A DNA stretch of 33,381 nucleotides from Candidatus Omnitrophota bacterium (lineage in GTDB: Bacteria; Omnitrophota; Gorgyraeia; JAFGIU01), in contig JAFGIU010000004.1 of the NCBI GenBank assembly GCA_016929445.1, forward strand, positions 1 to 33,381. Direction: 5' to 3'. Position 1 is the first letter of the stretch; the number at the start of each line of letters is the position of its first letter. Below are positions 1 to 8,106 of this stretch, piece after piece. Both the position numbers and the translations under genes were made by a program. The notes beneath the pieces were generated by a model that did no database searches, had not been told where the DNA came from, and saw nothing but the letters and a program-made list of their open reading frames with translations.

Positions 1-142
1 ATCTGGAACTCTCCTTACAACCGGCTTAAAATCGGGGTCGGGTCACTTACCCCGCGGACAGATTTGTCGATGGAGGAGGTTGGGGTTGAAGAAACATACC
101 GGTTTGAAGGCTCGTGCGTGGGAGTTCCTTAGGAGAGTCTTG

Positions 143-2587
143 ATGTTCGTGCGCACAGAATGGCTTCCTGGGGTAAGCCTTATTCTCGGACTGGCGCTGA
201 CTTGTGCTGCAACTGCGCAAGTGTATCGTGCGGAGACCAGAGAGATTCGTGCTTTCTTCAAAAGTGATGCCACTGAGCTGTTGAATATATTTTGGGGGCA
301 GTTGGAAGATGGATTGCAAGCGGTGGAATACCTGCGCAGATTTTTCGAGTCCAGCACATTTGTGGAATGGGAGGAGTTTAGAAGTTTTGTGCAGCCTGCC
401 TTTGGAAAGAATAGGTCCATTAGGGCTTTGGAATGGGCTCCGCGTGTGCGTGGTGAGGATCGAGTTCAGTTTGAAGATGTTGCACAACAGGAGGGATTGC
501 GGCGTTTCCAGATCACGGAATGGAATGCCCAAGGCCATATGGTCCGGGCGAAAGGGCGTAAAGCATACTTTCCCGTCCGGTACATGGAACCCTACGAAGG
601 CAACGAATCCGCCTTGGGGTTTGATCTGGCATCGGAATCAGTGCGCCGGGACACCCTGGAGCGAGCTCGGGACACTGGAGAATTGAGCCTGTCCGGCCTG
701 CTTGATCTCGTTCAGGCGAGAACGCCTGGTTACGGATTTCTGGCAGTTCGCCCCATTTACACCCCTGGTCTGGCCCTGACTACCGTGGAGCAACGGCGCG
801 AGGCACTTGGAGGATTTGTGCTTGGTGTCTTCAGGTTTTCAGACCTATTGCACAATACAACATTGTCCATGATATCTTCGGAGGCAGCCAAGTGCCAAAT
901 GAAGATTTTTGATGAAACGACGCAGCCGGGCGGGCTTCTTCTGTACGATTCTTCTCAAAGGAGCCCGGGGATACGGGCGATGACCAAAAGGAGCCCGGCA
1001 TGGGCGAAAGGTCTTAGTGTGGATAAGACTTTTGAGTTGGGGGAACGGGTTTGGCGGATCTCCATCTTTCCTTCTGATGCTTGGGCATCTGCTATCCGCT
1101 TTGTGATGCCTGGGGTGGTGTTCCTCATGGGTCTGCTTGCCACTATTTTGATTTCGACTTATCTGCTGGGGCTGAGTCTACATAAGAGGAGACTGTCTGT
1201 TCTCAACGCCAACCTTGTTCAGGAAGTCGCGAGTCATAAGCAGACGAACATCAAAATGATGGAGGTAGAACGTCAGCTGCGGATCAGGACGTCAATCACG
1301 GAGGTGTTTCTCGCTGTCTCCGATGACCAAGTGTACGGCCAAGTGCTGGAAATCCTTTTGGCGAGTTTTATGAGCCGCTTCGGAATCATGGGGTATATTT
1401 CAGACAACGGAGACCTTATCGTTCCCTCGATGACCCAGGATATATGGGACAAGTGCCGGATGACTGAAAAGTCGATGGTGTTCCCCAAAGAAACATGGGG
1501 CGATAGCTCATGGTCCCGAGCCATTCGAGAGAAGCGGGGGCAATATTCCAATGAGCCCTCTAAGTTGACTCCAGAGGGACATATTGAAATTACCAGGCAT
1601 GTTTCTTGGCCTATTGTTTTTCAGGGAGAGGTTCTCAGCATCATAATACTTGCGAATCGTGATACGGACTACAGCGAACAGGACGTGGAGATGCTAAATG
1701 GAATCGCTGCGTATATCGCGCCTATTCTGCGTGAGAGACAAGAGAGCGTCCGCTCGTTAGTACGATTGGAGCAGTTGTGCGAGGATCTGAAGCAGAGCCA
1801 CGAGCAATTGAAGAATTCCCAAATGAGTCTGATTCAGGCCGAGAAGTTGAATTCCGTCGGTCGCCTGGCCGCTGGAGTAGCTCATGAAGTGAAGAACCCC
1901 CTGGGGATTTTGCTTCAGGGTATTGACTACCTCCTCTCCAAGAAGTTGGATGCGGCTGACCCGATTGTGGCTGATGTGCTGCAAGAAATGCAAAGTGCCA
2001 CGAGGCGGGCTGATTTGATCGTGAAGGGCTTGCTGGATTATTCGTCGCCGACGAAAATAGTGTTTAGCAGCGCAGATCTAAATAGCGTTGTGCGCTATTC
2101 TCTGTTGTTCGTCAGATACGACCTTGATAAAAATCAAATCTGTGTAGTCGAGGATCTGGAAGAGGGTCTTCCGCCAATAGTCCTGGACGTGCAGAAGATT
2201 CAGCAGGTATTTGTCAATCTGTTGCTGAACGCCATACACGCCATGGGTAAGGGCGGCACGCTGACCATAAGGACCTGTGCCAGACAGATAGCGGATGCCG
2301 GTGGCTTGGTGGGATATAGAAATGATGATCGGTTCCTGCCGGGGGAGAAGGTTGTGGCAGTTGAGATCGAAGACACGGGCTCGGGGATTGCAGAGAATAG
2401 ACTCTCTAAGGTGTTTGATCCCTTCTTTACAACGAAACCTCCGGGAGAAGGCACTGGCCTGGGCTTGTCGGTATCCCAGAAGATAGTCGAGCTGCATGGC
2501 GGAATGATTCAGATTGGCAACCGAAAGGAAGGGGGGGTGAGGGCTACGATGATTCTCAAAATGGGTGGAGGGGACAGCAGTGAGTAA
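143..2587 (+). CDS. CHASE-GAF sensor histidine kinase
   Basis: Membrane sensor kinase of 814 residues. A first membrane segment lies at about residues 8-28. An extracytoplasmic CHASE-type ligand domain follows (residues about 50-300, with the family-like EWAPRVRGEDR motif). A second membrane segment is at about 320-347, then a GAF-like domain at about 381-535 and a short coiled coil. The kinase core has the phospho-acceptor His581 in GVAHEVKNPLG, an N box (NLLLNAIHAM) and G boxes (DTGSG, GEGTGLGLS), so it looks catalytically intact. I chose ATG 143 because AGGAG at 131-135 is well spaced. In-frame TTG codons at 80 and 86 behind GGAGG (73-77) are real alternatives that would add about 20 residues. 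It overlaps the receiver gene by 8 bases, which suggests translational coupling. The ligand is unknown. Confidence 0.9.
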   Translation: MFVRTEWLPGVSLILGLALTCAATAQVYRAETREIRAFFKSDATELLNIFWGQLEDGLQAVEYLRRFFESSTFVEWEEFRSFVQPAFGKNRSIRALEWAPRVRGEDRVQFEDVAQQEGLRRFQITEWNAQGHMVRAKGRKAYFPVRYMEPYEGNESALGFDLASESVRRDTLERARDTGELSLSGLLDLVQARTPGYGFLAVRPIYTPGLALTTVEQRREALGGFVLGVFRFSDLLHNTTLSMISSEAAKCQMKIFDETTQPGGLLLYDSSQRSPGIRAMTKRSPAWAKGLSVDKTFELGERVWRISIFPSDAWASAIRFVMPGVVFLMGLLATILISTYLLGLSLHKRRLSVLNANLVQEVASHKQTNIKMMEVERQLRIRTSITEVFLAVSDDQVYGQVLEILLASFMSRFGIMGYISDNGDLIVPSMTQDIWDKCRMTEKSMVFPKETWGDSSWSRAIREKRGQYSNEPSKLTPEGHIEITRHVSWPIVFQGEVLSIIILANRDTDYSEQDVEMLNGIAAYIAPILRERQESVRSLVRLEQLCEDLKQSHEQLKNSQMSLIQAEKLNSVGRLAAGVAHEVKNPLGILLQGIDYLLSKKLDAADPIVADVLQEMQSATRRADLIVKGLLDYSSPTKIVFSSADLNSVVRYSLLFVRYDLDKNQICVVEDLEEGLPPIVLDVQKIQQVFVNLLLNAIHAMGKGGTLTIRTCARQIADAGGLVGYRNDDRFLPGEKVVAVEIEDTGSGIAENRLSKVFDPFFTTKPPGEGTGLGLSVSQKIVELHGGMIQIGNRKEGGVRATMILKMGGGDSSE

Positions 2588-2972
2588 AAAACGGATTCTG
2601 ATTATTGACGACGAGGCAGGATTTACGAAACTTGTGAAGTTAAATCTCGAGGACCAAGGAGTCTATGAGGTAAGGACGGAGAACATGGGGTCTCAGGGTT
2701 TGGCTGCTGCCCGCGCGTTCCGGCCTGATCTTATTTTGTTGGATGTTGTGATGCCGGATGCGGATGGCGCTCAGCTTGCCAGTGAATTCAAGGAGGATTT
2801 GGATCTGAAGGATATTCCGATCATATTCTTGACCGCCGTGGTTTCTCGCGAAGAGGTATCTGAGCAGCAAGGTCTTATCGGCGGACAGATTTTTATCGCC
2901 AAACCAGCCTCCCCCGAGGAGCTTATTTCGATGATACAGAGGGAGCTTGGGGAGCAGGCGGGAGCAGGATAA
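2580..2972 (+). CDS. Stand-alone response regulator receiver (CheY-like)
   Basis: A 130-residue protein made only of a receiver domain, with no DNA-binding or enzymatic output. It has the acidic pair in ILIIDDEAG, the phospho-acceptor Asp55 in ILLDVVMPDADG, the switch Thr in FLTAVV and the conserved Lys in IAKPAS. The start is GTG 2580, behind GGAGGGG at 2567-2573. The in-frame GTG at 2565 lies inside the kinase gene and has no better ribosome site. The gene sits between two sensor kinases and overlaps the first, so it is probably phosphorylated by one or both. It would act by protein-protein contact or pass phosphate on in a relay. Confidence 0.9.
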   Translation: MSKKRILIIDDEAGFTKLVKLNLEDQGVYEVRTENMGSQGLAAARAFRPDLILLDVVMPDADGAQLASEFKEDLDLKDIPIIFLTAVVSREEVSEQQGLIGGQIFIAKPASPEELISMIQRELGEQAGAG

Positions 2973-3010
2973 ACAGCCAGGATGTGTTTCGTGGAGAAGG
3001 GAGTATCTTA

Positions 3011-4912
3011 ATGATTGACTCTGTTATCGGCAGCATGAGTCCGTATGTTTGGCCTCTCGTGATCGTTAGTTTTCTACTCTTTATTCTCGCACTGAACACT
3101 GTCGTTCGGGAACGCGTCTCTCAAGAGAGCTTGGCTTTTCTGTTACTGAGTTTGGTTGTTGTGACATGGATGCTTCCCTGGATAGCCGTCTTTTCTACGG
3201 ATGATCAGCAAACCGCTTTGTCCTGGATCAAGGTAAGCAATCTGGGTCTTATCTTCCTGCCCACCGCGTTCTATCTGTTCACCATGAGTATCGTGAGAAC
3301 TATCCAGAGGAAGCGCTTGTTTATTTGGATTACCTGCGGTTCTTCGGGGTTGTTTTGTTTGCTTGCGGTCACCACCGATTGGTTTATGAGGGGCCTACAG
3401 CGTTACTCTTGGGGCTATTATCCCCAATATGGGCACCTGGGTTCTGTCTATCTGGTCTTTCTTATCGTCGTAATGCTCTTTAGCTACTTTGCTTACCGGA
3501 AAGCCTACAAAAAGGCGCCGTCTGTAACCGCACAGAACCGCTTCCGCGACTTCAGCGCCGCATTTGGCATTGCCTGCTTTGGCATGGTTGATTTGTTGCC
3601 GGCATGTGGGGTCTCTATTTATCCTGTCGGCTACCTTGCTGTTTTTGGTTTCACTATAATTGCCGCTACAGCCATCCGGCGTTACCGGCTTGTGGATATC
3701 GCCACTTCGTTTACGGTGGATCATATTCTGACGACTGTAACCGATGCCTTGATTGTTGTCGATAAGGAGGGTGTGATTCGGGTGGTCAATAAGGCTGCCT
3801 GTAATCTTTTGAACAGATCCGCCGACGCAATAGTGGGGATCGCCATAAGTCATTGCAGGCTGGTCTGCATAGCAGTAGAGGGTCTCGAAGCTCTTATCCT
3901 GGAGGGAGGTTCTAAGGTCTATGAAGCTTCTTTGCCCGCGGAATCTGGGGGTATATGCGAACTAGGGGTCAGTGCCTCGGTTATGAACGACCACACCGGG
4001 AAGCCTGTGGCAGTTATCTACCTGGCGAGGGATATTACGGCGAAGAAAGAGGCGGAGGAGAAGCTGCGGCGGGTGAATTCGGAACTGAGACGCAAGGAGA
4101 AGACTCTTGAGGATCTCATCGACGATCTGCGGCGATCTAACGAGGAACTCTGGTCAGCACAATTGGAGTGGATCCGTGCGGCAAAACTGGAGTCTGTTGG
4201 GAGGTTGGCGGCGGGTGTTGCTCATGAGATTAAGAATGGCCTTGGGGCAATCGAGATGGGAATGGCGTACTTGGGGCCGCGCGTTGAACCACTTGGGAAG
4301 GAAATGACCGAAGTGGTCAAACAGATTGATTTTGCCAGCAAGCAAGTGACCTCCGTAGTCCGGGGACTCTTGGCGTTTTCGTCGCCCCGCGAGCTGGAGG
4401 AAACGGCGGAAAACATTAACTTGGTGTTGGAAGAGGCTCTTGGACTGATCGCCCACGAAATCATGCGTGAAAGAGTTCATGTATTGAGAGAGCTTGATAA
4501 CAATTTGCCGTTGTTCAATATGGACAAGACCCAGGTCGTCCAAGTTTTCATGAATATCTTCCTGAACGCGATTCACGCGATGCCGAAGGAAGGGACACTT
4601 AGAATACGTACACTTTCGCGTCAAGGTCAAAAGGATGATAAGCGCCTGGGAAGCTGCCCCGGAGAAGAGCGGAAAGAGGTTGTGGTGGTGGAAGTCGAGG
4701 ATACGGGAACGGGTGTTCCGGAAGACAAGCTGAACAAGATCTTCGATCCCTTCTTTACCACGAAGCCGGAAGGGAAAGGCACCGGCTTGGGTCTGACAGT
4801 ATCCCAGACTATCATGGAAACCCACGGTGGGAGTCTGCATATTGCCAATCGAGAAGAGGGTGGGGCGAGGGTGACACTTGTCTTTCCGACCGTGAGAGCG
4901 GGGCACAACTGA
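3011..4912 (+). CDS. 7TM-PAS sensor histidine kinase
   Basis: A 633-residue sensor kinase. Seven hydrophobic segments occupy about residues 10-225, as in kinases with an N-terminal 7TM sensor. A PAS domain (about 240-355, with DALIVVDKEGVIRVVNKAA) and a coiled coil lead to the kinase core. The acceptor is His405 in GVAHEIKNGLG, followed by an N box (NIFLNAIHAM) and G boxes (DTGTG, GKGTGLGLT). The usual Pro of HExxNP is Gly here. The core resembles that of the first kinase in this operon closely enough to suggest paralogy. I chose ATG 3011, with AAGGGAG at 2997-3003; an upstream in-frame GTG (2984) has no clear ribosome site. It shares the transcription unit with the receiver gene. Confidence 0.9.
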   Translation: MIDSVIGSMSPYVWPLVIVSFLLFILALNTVVRERVSQESLAFLLLSLVVVTWMLPWIAVFSTDDQQTALSWIKVSNLGLIFLPTAFYLFTMSIVRTIQRKRLFIWITCGSSGLFCLLAVTTDWFMRGLQRYSWGYYPQYGHLGSVYLVFLIVVMLFSYFAYRKAYKKAPSVTAQNRFRDFSAAFGIACFGMVDLLPACGVSIYPVGYLAVFGFTIIAATAIRRYRLVDIATSFTVDHILTTVTDALIVVDKEGVIRVVNKAACNLLNRSADAIVGIAISHCRLVCIAVEGLEALILEGGSKVYEASLPAESGGICELGVSASVMNDHTGKPVAVIYLARDITAKKEAEEKLRRVNSELRRKEKTLEDLIDDLRRSNEELWSAQLEWIRAAKLESVGRLAAGVAHEIKNGLGAIEMGMAYLGPRVEPLGKEMTEVVKQIDFASKQVTSVVRGLLAFSSPRELEETAENINLVLEEALGLIAHEIMRERVHVLRELDNNLPLFNMDKTQVVQVFMNIFLNAIHAMPKEGTLRIRTLSRQGQKDDKRLGSCPGEERKEVVVVEVEDTGTGVPEDKLNKIFDPFFTTKPEGKGTGLGLTVSQTIMETHGGSLHIANREEGGARVTLVFPTVRAGHN

Positions 4913-5088
4913 GAAAGCCGGCTTCCGGGTGGAAAAGCACAATTTCCAGTTAAAGTCTTCAGAAGACAGCCCATTGTCCGCCATTTTTGCATGTGCAAGG
5001 GAACTGAGCTCGAGTACAATAACCAGGGTTTGCTATGCTGCGGAGGACTCGTTGAAGCTCAGAACCCCGAAAGGCTCTGCAAAATCCT
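4913..5088. other. Intergenic spacer with small inverted repeats
   Basis: This 176-base gap contains no credible gene. It has a palindrome AAGCCGGCTT just after the kinase stop and a loopless inverted repeat GTCTTC-A-GAAGAC at 4955-4967. Neither has a T tract, so neither is a convincing terminator. TACAAT at 5015-5020 could be a -10 box for the radical SAM gene, but I see no properly spaced -35. Confidence 0.4.
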
Positions 5089-6546
5089 ATGCGTTTTAAG
5101 AGAGTCGCGCTTGTCAATCCGCCTTACTCCCCGAAGATCTTCCCGATCCCCGTTATTCTTCCCGGGCTTGGGTACCTGGCGCAAAGCCTGAGACAGGCCG
5201 GCGCTGAGGTTAAGGTCCTGGACGCCAATCTGGGCAAGGATCACCCGAAGATCGTCAATGAGCTCGCCGAGTTTGATCCGGACATGGTGGGGATCTCCAT
5301 GATCAGCTACCGCTTCCGGTCCCATGGCGCTTTGATTAGCTCGATCCGCGAGCGTTTGCCCGAGGTGACTTTGGCTGCGGGCGGTCCGCATGTGTCTTCG
5401 GTCCGGGAAGAGGCCCTGAAACAGTTTCCGGAGTTGGACTACGCATTCTTTTTGGACGGCGAACAGTCTCTGGCGCAATTGGCGGAGGGGAAGCCGGAAA
5501 AGGAGATTCCCGGGTTGATCTACCGCAACGGAAGCGAGAGCGGCGTTTCGTCCAATCCGGCCCAGCTGCCCAAGGACTTGGATTCCATTCCCTGGCCCCG
5601 CTACGACGACTTTGAGCTGGATCGCTATGGTTACGGCATGAGCATTGTGACCAGCCGGGGATGTCCTTATTCCTGCATTTATTGTTCTTGTAATGTGATC
5701 GGCAAGACTTACCGGGGCCGTTCCCCGGAATCCGTGCGCGATGAGGTGGATTACTGGTACCGCAGGGGATACCGTGAATTCGGGCTGCAGGAAGACAATC
5801 CTACCTTTGACAAGGGGCGCATGCACGCGATCTGCGACGAACTTATCCGGGCGGATTTCAAGGACGCCGTGTTTCAGGCCGGCAACGGCGTGCGGGCCGA
5901 CCGCGTGGACAAGGAGCTGCTGGAGCACATGTACCGTGCGGGTTTCCGGCGCCTGGCTTTTGGAATCGAGTCCGCTTCCGACAAGGTGCTCAAGGCAATG
6001 CGCAAGGGCACAACCCTAAAGATCGAAGACGAAGCCGTGCGAATGGCTTGCGAGGCGGGCTTTTTTGTCAGTCTTTTCTTCCTGATCGGCACGCCCAAAG
6101 AGACCCTTGAAGACGTGGAAATGTCCTGCAAGTTTGCCCTCAAGTATCCTGTGAAGGATGTCTCCTTCTACAACTTGGTTCCCATGCCCTCGACCGAGCT
6201 CTGGAGCTACATTGACAAGAATGATCTTTGGGTTCGCAAACCTGAGGAATATCTGAATTCTCCGCTCTTCCCGATGCATTCCACCCACCCCGTCTTTGTT
6301 ACTCCGGAGCTGGGGATCGAGGACAGGCGCAAGGCCTTGAAAAGGGGATGGCAGATTCGCGCCGAGGTCACCCGCCGTGCGGTGGCCGGGCAATTGCAGC
6401 GCTTTGGGATTTTGGGGCGCGCCCTGGCGTGGGTGTACAGCCGCAATAAAGTGCGGGCTTTCGAGAACTCCTTGCTTGCCAAACCGTGGTACCGGGCAAG
6501 CGTGGGTAAACTGCGCTCCAAGGTCCGGGCCCTGTTCTACAAGTAG
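5089..6546 (+). CDS. B12-binding-domain radical SAM protein
   Basis: A 485-residue enzyme with a cobalamin-binding-type Rossmann domain (residues about 1-140; VALVNPPY, then DPDMVGIS and AGGPHVSS). A radical SAM domain follows, with the cluster triad Cys192-x3-Cys196-x2-Cys199 in SRGCPYSCIYC. This is the BchE/HpnP-like architecture, whose members methylate or rearrange unactivated carbons or cyclise substrates. The substrate cannot be read from the sequence. The gene stands alone, with 176 bases upstream and its own gap downstream, and has only a weak ribosome site. Its stop lies just before the promoter of the aminomutase operon, so a shared pathway is possible but not shown. The N-terminal domain has no obvious DxHxxG cobalamin-ligand motif, which is common in this class. 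Confidence 0.88.
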   Translation: MRFKRVALVNPPYSPKIFPIPVILPGLGYLAQSLRQAGAEVKVLDANLGKDHPKIVNELAEFDPDMVGISMISYRFRSHGALISSIRERLPEVTLAAGGPHVSSVREEALKQFPELDYAFFLDGEQSLAQLAEGKPEKEIPGLIYRNGSESGVSSNPAQLPKDLDSIPWPRYDDFELDRYGYGMSIVTSRGCPYSCIYCSCNVIGKTYRGRSPESVRDEVDYWYRRGYREFGLQEDNPTFDKGRMHAICDELIRADFKDAVFQAGNGVRADRVDKELLEHMYRAGFRRLAFGIESASDKVLKAMRKGTTLKIEDEAVRMACEAGFFVSLFFLIGTPKETLEDVEMSCKFALKYPVKDVSFYNLVPMPSTELWSYIDKNDLWVRKPEEYLNSPLFPMHSTHPVFVTPELGIEDRRKALKRGWQIRAEVTRRAVAGQLQRFGILGRALAWVYSRNKVRAFENSLLAKPWYRASVGKLRSKVRALFYK

Positions 6547-6576
6547 GCCGGCAAAAGAAAATCGCAAGAATCCCTA

Positions 6577-6604
6577 TTGACTTTGGCATAGAAGAGGATA
6601 TGCT
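6577..6604 (+). promoter_or_regulatory. Probable sigma70-type promoter of the kamA operon
   Basis: TTGACT (6577-6582), 16 bases, then TATGCT (6599-6604). The -35 matches consensus at 5 of 6 positions and the -10 at 4 of 6. The predicted start of transcription is near 6611, immediately before the long leader hairpin at 6614-6662. This separates the aminomutase operon from the upstream radical SAM gene. Confidence 0.6.
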
Positions 6605-6613
6605 TATCCGCTA

Positions 6614-6696
6614 GCAGGTGATGTTTTTCCTCCCTTGGAGGGAGGTGAAAACATTGCCTTGCGAATTGTCCGCTTGCTTGAGCCGAGTCTCGAGCA
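6614..6696 (+). promoter_or_regulatory. Structured 5' leader of the kamA operon (two stem-loops)
   Basis: The first stem-loop is long: 6617-6634 pairs with 6640-6658 around the small loop TTGGA, using CCTCCC/GGGAGG at the top and GTTTT/AAAAC below, with two G-U pairs and a small bulge. Two outer pairs (6614-6615 with 6661-6662) may extend it. The second is TGCTTGAG (6675-6682) with CTCGAGCA (6689-6696). No T tract follows either, so they are more likely leader RNA elements than terminators. They lie between the predicted transcription start and the GTG at 6716. Confidence 0.5.
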
Positions 6697-6715
6697 GCAA
6701 CCCGGAGAAGCTTGA

Positions 6716-8089
6716 GTGTCTCAGATGCCCCAGGGCAGCAGTCAGGGAAGTAGTGTAGAACCCAACAACGATCCGGAGGAACCTCCTGGTTTAGGCCAAC
6801 GCCTCCGATCCCCCAAGGTCCAATCTTTGCCGCGGAATCCCGCGGTTTTCTCATTTAGGCGCGTTTCGCTGGTGTCCGGCGCAGGTTCACCGCCGGCCTC
6901 CCGCAGAAAAGCTGTCTCCTGGCTGGATTCCTGCAAGAGAAGCCGCGGATCCAGCATCCAATCCGCACTATTTCGAAAACGATTTTTCCCCGAGGCCGGC
7001 CTTGCCGAGTGGAACGACTGGCGCTGGCAGATGCGCAACCGCATCCGTACCTTGGAAGGGTTGGAGCAGATCTTCACCCTTTCCGAATCGGAGCGCAGGG
7101 TCTTGGTGGAAAGAGGTTCGATGCTTCCTTTGGGTATTACGCCGTATTATGCCGCGCACTTGCACAGGGAAGATCCTGACGATCCCTTGCGCCTGACGGT
7201 TATCCCCCGCGAGGCGGAGTCTTTGCGCGCGCCCGGTGAATCGGACGACCCCTTGGGAGAAGATAACTACAGCCCTGTGCCGGGTCTGGTGCACCGATAT
7301 CCGGACCGGGTGCTGCTTTTGGCCCATGATGTGTGTTCCACCTATTGCCGGTACTGCACCCGGTCCCGGATGGTCGGGCATGGGCAAATCAGTGCCGGGC
7401 AGGACCGGCTGGAACAGGCCTGCCGGTATATAGAAAACAACCCTCAGATCAGAGATGTTTTGCTTTCCGGCGGGGATCCTTTGTGCCTGAGCGATGACCG
7501 CCTGGAGTCGATTCTTTCGCGCCTAAGACAAATTCCGCACGTGGAGTTTATTCGCCTGGGCACAAAGATACCGGCTGTCTTGCCTCAACGGATCACCTCT
7601 GACCTGTGTGCGATGCTGCGGCGGTACCATCCTCTTTGGATGAGCTTGCATTTCACGCATCCCGGCGAATGCACCCCCGAATCCTTCCGCGCTTGCTCCC
7701 GGCTGGCAGATGCGGGCATCCCCTTGGGATCCCAAACCGTGCTTTTGCGGGGAGTCAACAACAGTGTGCCGGTGATGAAGGAGTTGATGCACCGGCTGCT
7801 CATGATGCGGGTTCGCCCGTACTACCTGTACCAGTGTGATCCGATCTCCGGCTCCTCCCACTTCCGTACCTCCGTGGAGGAGGGCTTGGAGATTATCAAG
7901 GGCTTGCGCGGCCACACCACGGGTTATGCGGTTCCCACATTTGTCATCGATGCTCCGGGCGGCGGAGGCAAGATTCCGTTGCAGCCGAATTATGTCCTAG
8001 ACCGGGACAGGGGAGTTCTCCGGTTACAAAATTATGAGGGACGCACCTTCTGCTATCCTGATCAGCTCTCCGACGGTGGTCTTGTCTGA
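6716..8089 (+). CDS. kamA: Lysine 2,3-aminomutase family radical SAM enzyme
   Basis: A PLP- and SAM-dependent aminomutase of 457 residues. The radical SAM triad is Cys207-x3-Cys211-x2-Cys214 in CSTYCRYC. The PLP lysine is Lys419 in DAPGGGGK. Asp375 (in YQCD) and Asp412 (in DAPGGGGK) sit 37 residues apart, as do Asp293 and Asp330 of clostridial lysine 2,3-aminomutase, which bind the substrate epsilon-amino group. I therefore infer L-lysine to beta-lysine rather than the glutamate reaction. GTG 6716 has GGAG at 6704-6707. The first ~84 residues are Ser/Pro/Arg-rich and have no family counterpart; the conserved part begins near FRKRFFPEAG. The true start may therefore be further in. It is first in a four-gene operon with two ligases and an acetyltransferase. 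An EpmB-like role on EF-P is less likely given these neighbours. Confidence 0.9.
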   Translation: MSQMPQGSSQGSSVEPNNDPEEPPGLGQRLRSPKVQSLPRNPAVFSFRRVSLVSGAGSPPASRRKAVSWLDSCKRSRGSSIQSALFRKRFFPEAGLAEWNDWRWQMRNRIRTLEGLEQIFTLSESERRVLVERGSMLPLGITPYYAAHLHREDPDDPLRLTVIPREAESLRAPGESDDPLGEDNYSPVPGLVHRYPDRVLLLAHDVCSTYCRYCTRSRMVGHGQISAGQDRLEQACRYIENNPQIRDVLLSGGDPLCLSDDRLESILSRLRQIPHVEFIRLGTKIPAVLPQRITSDLCAMLRRYHPLWMSLHFTHPGECTPESFRACSRLADAGIPLGSQTVLLRGVNNSVPVMKELMHRLLMMRVRPYYLYQCDPISGSSHFRTSVEEGLEIIKGLRGHTTGYAVPTFVIDAPGGGGKIPLQPNYVLDRDRGVLRLQNYEGRTFCYPDQLSDGGLV

Positions 8090-8106
8090 ATGCGGAAGCC
8101 AGAAAC

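Noticed and set aside
4-32. Promoter before the first kinase gene (TGGAAC to TAAAAT, or sigma54-like TGGAAC-N5-TTAC)
   Set aside because: Neither reading fits well: the -35 is poor and the sigma54 -12 element lacks GC. The window also begins too close upstream to judge.
6614-6716. Cobalamin or lysine riboswitch in the kamA leader
   Set aside because: A few short words (GCAGGTG, GGTGAAAA, CCCGGAGA) recall the cobalamin class, but the core order and the closing ACCTGCC are missing. No lysine-box pattern is visible. An Infernal scan would decide.
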